From: a virus
IMG/VR virus record: IMGVR_UViG_3300026521_000196
Span: 1-36,868 of that record
Strand: one strand, 5' to 3'
Length of the DNA: 36,868 nucleotides
Positions 33,175-36,868 of the stretch are shown here, piece after piece. A program made the translations under genes and the position numbers. The first letter of the stretch is position 1. Every line of letters starts with the position of its first letter. The notes below the pieces were generated by a model, which did not search any database, had not been told where the DNA came from, and saw only the letters and a program-made list of their open reading frames with translations.

Positions 33175-34944
33175 ATGGAAAATAATGAAAATTTAGAAAT
33201 TATAGATGAAGAACAAGATTTAGAATTAAAGAAACTTAATGAAGAATTAGAAAAAATAGAAATAGAAAAAACACCTGAACAATTAGATGAAGAATATCTT
33301 AAACTTCTTATGAATGATTTTGGTGTTTTTCTTACATATGTATTTTCTTATATAAATTTACCACTTCCAACTCCTGTTCAATTAAGACTTTCTGAAATAT
33401 TAGGTAAAAATCCTGATAGATTAGTTCTTAATGCTTATAGGGGTTTTGGTAAATCTATAATAACTGGTATTTATGCTGATTGGAGATTATTAAGAAATTA
33501 TAATGAAAAAATACTTATTGTATCTGGTAACAGTTCAAAAGCTAATGAAATTAGTTCATTTGCAAGAAGACTTTTAGATATAATACCTTTATTAAGACAT
33601 TTAGCTCCTTCTGCTGATATGAGAGATAGTGTTGTTTCTTTTGATGTTAGAGGTGCTGATACTACTATTGCTCCTTCTGTTAAAGTTACTGGTATTTTTG
33701 GTGCTTTTACAGGTTCAAGAGCTTCATTAGTTATTGCTGATGATATAGAAACTCCTGAAAATTCTCAAACACAAGAAGCAAGAGAAAAACTTTTAGCTAA
33801 AACACAAGAATTTGAAGCTTTATTAATTCCAGAAATGAAATGTTCTATTATTTATTTAGGAACTCCTCAATCTGCTGAATCTATTTATTCTTCTACTGGT
33901 GAAAACTTAGCTACTAAATATAAAAAAATAGTTATTCCTATTGAAGTTCCTAAAAATCCTGAAATATATGAAGATTGTTTAGATGAATTTGTTTATAAAA
34001 TGGGAGAACCTGGCTCTCCTGTTGATGTTATTAGATTTCCTAAACCTATTATTTTAGAAAAAAAAGCTGGTTATTCAGAAGCTGGTTATTCTTTACAGTT
34101 TATGTTAGATACAACTCTTTCTGATGCTGAAAAATATCCTCTTAAATTAAAATATTTAACTGTTTTAACTTTAAATTCTTTTAAAGCTCCTGCTGTTATT
34201 AATCATTCTAATTCTCCTGATTTTAAAATTAAAGAATTATCTAATTGTGGTTTTAATGGTGATGGTTATTTTAAACCTTCTTTCATTTCAGAAGAAACTA
34301 TTGAATATGATTATAAAATTATGGCAATAGATAGTTCTGGTTCTGGTAAAGATGAAACTGCTTGTGTTGTTTTAGGTGTTCTTAATGGAAATGTTTTCTT
34401 ATTAGATGTTTATGCTTCTACTGATGGAGCTTCTGATTTCACTATGTTGAATATTGTTAAAACTGCTAAAAAACATCAAATTGAAAAAATTATATTAGAA
34501 AAAAACTTCTCTGCTGGTGTTTTTACTAAACTTTTAGAAAAATTCTTAATTAGAGATTATAACTGTCCTATTGAAGAAATAGTTTCAAAAGGTCAAAAAG
34601 AAACAAGAATTATTGAAACTTTAGAACCTGTTCTTAAAAATAACCAATTATTTGTTAATTATGATGTTGTTTTAGAAGATGCTAAACTTACTTCTGTTGG
34701 TTCTAAACTTTCTTCTTACTCTTTATTCTCTCAATTAACTCATATTACTTATGATAGAAACTCTGTTAAACATGATGATAGACTTGATGCATTAGCTATG
34801 GGTATTGCTCAAATTAAAGATGCTCTTGTTGTTAATCAAGATGAAGAATTACAAAGATATAAACAAGAAGAAATGGAAAGATTTCTTAATGAAAAAATAT
34901 ATGGTAAATATAATAATAATTTCAATACTATCTTTAATAGATAA
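33175..34944 (+). CDS. terL: Terminase large subunit, T7 gp19 type
   Basis: 589 aa (T7 gp19 is 586). Packaging ATPase: Walker A YRGFGKS (88-94, Lys93), Walker B LVIADDIE (185-192) with catalytic acid after Asp189, coupling motif YLGTPQS. RNase H-like nuclease: first Asp386 in MAIDSSGSGKDET and the last pair DDRLD (534-538). It starts after AAAAAGGACTAATATG. Codon use shifts here to more T-ending codons. Packages DNA from concatemers and makes the genomic ends. Confidence 0.97.
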   Translation: MENNENLEIIDEEQDLELKKLNEELEKIEIEKTPEQLDEEYLKLLMNDFGVFLTYVFSYINLPLPTPVQLRLSEILGKNPDRLVLNAYRGFGKSIITGIYADWRLLRNYNEKILIVSGNSSKANEISSFARRLLDIIPLLRHLAPSADMRDSVVSFDVRGADTTIAPSVKVTGIFGAFTGSRASLVIADDIETPENSQTQEAREKLLAKTQEFEALLIPEMKCSIIYLGTPQSAESIYSSTGENLATKYKKIVIPIEVPKNPEIYEDCLDEFVYKMGEPGSPVDVIRFPKPIILEKKAGYSEAGYSLQFMLDTTLSDAEKYPLKLKYLTVLTLNSFKAPAVINHSNSPDFKIKELSNCGFNGDGYFKPSFISEETIEYDYKIMAIDSSGSGKDETACVVLGVLNGNVFLLDVYASTDGASDFTMLNIVKTAKKHQIEKIILEKNFSAGVFTKLLEKFLIRDYNCPIEEIVSKGQKETRIIETLEPVLKNNQLFVNYDVVLEDAKLTSVGSKLSSYSLFSQLTHITYDRNSVKHDDRLDALAMGIAQIKDALVVNQDEELQRYKQEEMERFLNEKIYGKYNNNFNTIFNR

Positions 34945-34970
34945 TTTAAAAGGACACTTAATGGAAATAT

Positions 34971-34993
34971 ATTAAAAATAAATTCCTGAATTT
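34971..34993 (+). promoter_or_regulatory. 23-bp recurring motif behind the large terminase
   Basis: Exact consensus, identical to 9654-9676. It directly follows a stray ribosome site and ATG (34961, reading only four codons MEIY). A promoter here would drive the small gene at 35056 and the terminal region. Confidence 0.6.
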
Positions 34994-35055
34994 GTCTCCT
35001 TATATTACCTATTTTACCATACTTATTAACTACTTTACTACTTTAAGGAGATTAT

Positions 35056-35286
35056 ATGAAAAAAAAATATACTTTACATACTAATGATTTTCTTTATATG
35101 AAATTATATGATATGAAAAATGATATTATAAAATATAAATATAAAACTAAAAAGCATTTTGATACTATTAGAAACTATAATAAATTACTTAGAAAACTTA
35201 AAACTATTGATAAAATATTTACTAATGTTGATAACTTATTTGATGATTTTGATTATTATTATTCTTTTAAAAATAAAAAAGTTTGA
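35056..35286 (+). CDS. Small basic protein at the end of the late region
   Basis: 76 aa, start after CTTTAAGGAGATTATATG. Lys/Tyr-rich (YMKLYDMKNDIIKYKYKTKK), ends with an acidic DNLFDDFDYYYSF and TGA stop. It occupies the place of T7 gene 19.5 at the right genome end but shows no similarity I can assert. Function unknown. Confidence 0.75.
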   Translation: MKKKYTLHTNDFLYMKLYDMKNDIIKYKYKTKKHFDTIRNYNKLLRKLKTIDKIFTNVDNLFDDFDYYYSFKNKKV

Positions 35287-35422
35287 TTTTGTTTATGTTT
35301 TTATTACTTTTATTACTTTATGATATTGATAATATAGAGTTTTTTGATGATTTTAATTGATTTTTATTTATTATTTATTTATTTTTGTTTATTATTTATT
35401 TATTTTTGTTTTTTTTATTGTT

Positions 35423-35445
35423 AAATTCAGAAATTAATTTATAAT
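35423..35445 (-). promoter_or_regulatory. 23-bp recurring motif, inverted copy near the presumed genome end
   Basis: The minus strand matches the consensus in 20 of 23 positions and ends in TTTCTGAATTT. It faces the copy at 34971 from 430 bp away. Confidence 0.4.
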
Positions 35446-35497
35446 TTGTTTGTTATTTGTTTATAAATATACTATAAAATCTACTGTAAAATCTACT

Positions 35498-35578
35498 GAA
35501 ACCAAAAAATGGTAGAAAAATCTGAGGGGCTATCTCTTCACGGTGTGAAACAAGTTTCCCCCTGTGCGTCGTGGTTTC
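35498..35578 (+). other. GC-rich structured island: candidate packaging site, DNA end or small RNA
   Basis: 35521-35580 has 32 G+C of 60 (53%) in a genome near a quarter or less. Possible nested pairing: GAAACC (35498-35503) with GGTTTC (35573-35578); GGGG (35526-35529) with CCCC (35558-35562); and a perfect TTCAC-GGT-GTGAA hairpin (35537-35549). No ORF, no tRNA. Function is inference from composition and place. Confidence 0.55.
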
Positions 35579-35790
35579 CTAAAATGTGAAAAAAATTTTT
35601 TTGCTTTTTGTATTTTGTAATTTCCATTTTTAAAAACTATATATTTATTATATTTTGAATTTATTAAAAGTTTTATACTTTAAAAAATTATATTTTTTAT
35701 TGTGTAGGACTTTTTACCTTAAGCAGTTTGTTATATTATTATTTATTTAAGAAAAATATAAAAATTTGATTTTTCTTTTTTTTCAATTTC

Positions 35791-35850
35791 AAAACTTTTA
35801 TAATTTATTTAAAATTAAGAGCACATTTATTTTTTTTCTTTTATAATATA
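35791..35850 (+). promoter_or_regulatory. Divergent early promoter copy P0
   Basis: Partial copy of the promoter repeat: AAAATTAAGAGCACATTTAT followed by a T tract and TATAAT at 35842-35847. Weaker match than P1-P4. Confidence 0.45.
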
Positions 35851-35880
35851 TATAGTTAAAAAGATAATAAAACAAATTAT

Positions 35881-35940
35881 AAAAGTTTTGAAATTCTTTT
35901 TAAATTAAGAAGACATTTTAAAAAAATCTATTATAATAAT
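35881..35940 (+). promoter_or_regulatory. Early host-type promoter P1
   Basis: AAAAGTTTTGAAATT, AAATTAAGAAGACATTTTAA and CTATTATAATAAT. The -10 is TATAAT at 35932-35937; AAGACA 16 bases upstream is a possible -35. Same arrangement in P2-P4. Confidence 0.7.
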
Positions 35941-35982
35941 AGTATAAGAAGAACAAGATACAAAGACTTTTAAAAGAATTAT

Positions 35983-36031
35983 AAAAGTTTTTAAAATTAA
36001 GAAGACATTTTAAAAAAATCTATTATAATAA
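35983..36031 (+). promoter_or_regulatory. Early host-type promoter P2
   Basis: AAAAGTTTTTAAAATTAAGA, AGACATTTT, then TATAAT at 36024-36029. It lies 92 bp behind P1 and 42 bases before the first duplicated early gene. Confidence 0.75.
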
Positions 36032-36071
36032 TAATAGAACAAAAACAAATAATAAACATAAAGGATTACAC

Positions 36072-36296
36072 ATGCAAAACATAACAAAAGAATATATAAG
36101 CTTAACTGAATATACAAAAGAAGAAATAAACATTGAAACTATAACATTAGAAATAGAACATATTAAAAGATTAGTTGAAAATTTTATAAAAGGTAGTGAT
36201 ATTAATAATTATTATATTTATTCTGAAAGGTTAGAATATGCTATAAATTTTAAAGAAGAATTAATAAAAGAAATAGCAACTGGTTTTTTAATTTAA
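36072..36296 (+). CDS. Early protein with MQNITK start, unknown
   Basis: 74 aa, start after ATAAAGGATTACACATG. The first six residues and the whole leader are the same as in the gene at 36400, after which the two proteins differ completely. The body is helical and acidic (EYTKEEINIETITLEIEHIK). First gene behind promoters P1/P2, so transcribed right after infection by host polymerase. Such genes in T7 (0.3 and on) block host defence or divert metabolism; this is an inference by position. Confidence 0.78.
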   Translation: MQNITKEYISLTEYTKEEINIETITLEIEHIKRLVENFIKGSDINNYYIYSERLEYAINFKEELIKEIATGFLI

Positions 36297-36310
36297 TTAA
36301 AAAGAATTTT

Positions 36311-36360
36311 AAAAGTTTTTAAAATTAAGAAAACTTTTTTAAAAAATCTATTATAATAAT
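36311..36360 (+). promoter_or_regulatory. Early host-type promoter P3
   Basis: AAAAGTTTTTAAAATTAAGA then AAACTTTTTTAAAAAA and TATAAT at 36352-36357. 328 bp behind P2, with the following leader also duplicated. Confidence 0.72.
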
Positions 36361-36399
36361 AATAGAACAAAAACAAATAACAAACATAAAGGATTACAC

Positions 36400-36627
36400 A
36401 TGCAAAACATAACAAAAAAAGAACTTAAAGAATACACAATAAATAGATTAATTTTTAACGATATTGATGGTGATTATTTTTATAATATTTATTTAAATGA
36501 AAAAGAATATTATGAAGATTTTGAAGATTTTTTAAATAATTATTATGATAATTATAATGAAGAATTTAAAGAAATAGAAAAAAAAATAATATATAATATT
36601 AATAATAATATTTATTATTTAGATTAA
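36400..36627 (+). CDS. Acidic early protein with MQNITK start, possible Ocr-like analogue
   Basis: 75 aa, with 17 Asp/Glu against 8 Lys/Arg (net about -9) and 14 Tyr. Starts MQNITKKELKEYTI; the second half (EYYEDFEDFLNNYYDNYNEE) is strongly acidic and aromatic, as seen in DNA-mimic inhibitors such as T7 Ocr (gp0.3, same map position). No sequence similarity to Ocr is claimed. It has its own promoter P3 and a leader almost identical to that of the preceding gene. Confidence 0.78.
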   Translation: MQNITKKELKEYTINRLIFNDIDGDYFYNIYLNEKEYYEDFEDFLNNYYDNYNEEFKEIEKKIIYNINNNIYYLD

Positions 36628-36639
36628 AAAAAGAATTAT

Positions 36640-36690
36640 AAAAGTTTTTAAAATTAATAATATATTTTAAAAAAAACTATTATAATAATA
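36640..36690 (+). promoter_or_regulatory. Early host-type promoter P4
   Basis: AAAAGTTTTTAAAATTAATA then TATTTTAAAAAAAACTAT and TATAAT at 36681-36686. 329 bp behind P3; reads across the contig join into the gene at 21. Confidence 0.7.
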
Positions 36691-36704
36691 TAAATATAAT
36701 ATTT

Positions 36705-36728
36705 AAAGCCTTAATTTTTTTAAGGTTT
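36705..36728 (+). terminator. Hairpin CCTTAA/TTAAGG behind P4
   Basis: AAAGCCTTAA, five T, TTAAGGTTT: 6-bp stem extended by three A-T pairs around a bulged G. Only about 15 bases behind the expected P4 start, so it may be an attenuator or 5' stabiliser rather than a terminator of the previous gene. Confidence 0.5.
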
Positions 36729-36785
36729 TATAATGTTATTTATTAAAAATTAATGGATAACAAAAACAAAACAAAAAATTAAAAA

Positions 36786-36800
36786 GGTTATATAATAACC
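36786..36800 (+). promoter_or_regulatory. Small hairpin before the ribosome site of the first gene
   Basis: GGTTAT-ATA-ATAACC, perfect 6-bp stem ending one A tract before AAAAAAGGAC. Possible translational control of the gene at 21. Confidence 0.5.
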
Positions 36801-36868
36801 AAAAAAGGACAAACACATGACAACTTTAAAAAATACAATTAATACAATAGCTAAAGAATTAGAAGACA
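36797..36868. repeat. Right copy of the 72-bp terminal overlap
   Basis: Identical to 1-72. Includes the ribosome site and first 17 codons of the acidic coiled-coil gene. Shows that P4 and its leader are the true upstream region of the gene at 21. Confidence 0.93.
36817..36868 (+). CDS. Partial second copy of the first gene (contig overlap)
   Basis: MTTLKNTINTIAKELED, cut by the window end; the same gene as the one at 21. Not an extra gene. Confidence 0.9.
   Translation, partial: MTTLKNTINTIAKELED

Larger units (their letters stand above)
35287..35790. other. Non-coding terminal region with GC-rich island, likely genome-end region
   Basis: No gene. Contains a T/A-rich stretch with a 21-bp tandem pair (about 35368-35409), a minus-strand 23-bp motif, the GC-rich island at 35521-35580 and then AT-rich DNA up to the early promoters. 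It lies between terminase and early promoters, where T7 has its concatemer junction. Confidence 0.65.

Noticed and set aside
35498-35580. Hammerhead or other known ribozyme
   Set aside because: CTGAGGGG and GTGAAAC recall pieces of a hammerhead core, but CTGATGA is absent and the GAAA and stem order does not fit.

Overview
The window is one complete, very AT-rich genome of a T7-like podovirus (roughly a fifth to a quarter G+C by eye). Every convincing gene is on the + strand. Positions 1-72 recur exactly at 36797-36868, so the contig closes on itself at about 36.8 kb and the window ends are an arbitrary cut inside the early region. Genes stop with TAA, TAG or TGA, so the standard bacterial code applies. 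Host is an inference: very low GC, a short secreted protein with a signal peptide ending Leu-Asn-Ala-Ser, and a lipoprotein beside a holin-like gene point to a Gram-negative, AT-rich bacterium. Campylobacterota such as Arcobacter relatives fit; Fusobacteria are an alternative.

Layout follows T7. (1) Early region, 35.8 kb through the contig join to 4.4 kb: four or five near-identical host-type promoters, two small genes with an identical start, an acidic coiled-coil gene, a short ORF, a single-subunit phage RNA polymerase (811 aa) and one unknown gene, closed by a strong terminator at 4363-4410 (the T7 TE position). (2) A non-coding hub, 4.41-6.13 kb, with four 21-bp tandem repeats, other repeats, copies of two recurring motifs and a 29-bp perfect inverted repeat: a likely replication origin and middle promoter region. 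(3) DNA metabolism and host takeover, 6.1-12.7 kb: small unknown genes, a superfamily 3 (D5/DUF5906-like) helicase, an adenine methyltransferase, a RusA-like resolvase, a phospholipase-A2-like membrane protein, a secreted protein and an HNH nuclease. (4) Virion morphogenesis, 12.75-22.4 kb: gp7.3-like protein, portal, scaffold, capsid followed by a terminator (the T7 T-phi position), tail tubular A and B, pectate-lyase-type tailspike. (5) 22.4-24.3 kb: second tail protein, 3-TM holin-like protein, tiny lipoprotein, coiled-coil/TM protein. (6) 24.4-31.1 kb: three internal virion (ejection) proteins. (7) 31.1-34.9 kb: small terminase, two virion proteins, large terminase. (8) 34.95-35.85 kb: a small gene and AT-rich DNA with a 60-bp GC-rich island, the best candidate for the real DNA ends.

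Most notable: no DNA polymerase, peptidoglycan hydrolase, SSB or primase-helicase of the T7 type is recognisable although the genome is closed and carries its own RNA polymerase. Two recurring non-coding motifs may be phage promoters: a 23-bp element (eight copies at 20/23 or better) and an SP6-promoter-like GACACTATTAGAGA element that is each time followed by an RNA hairpin.
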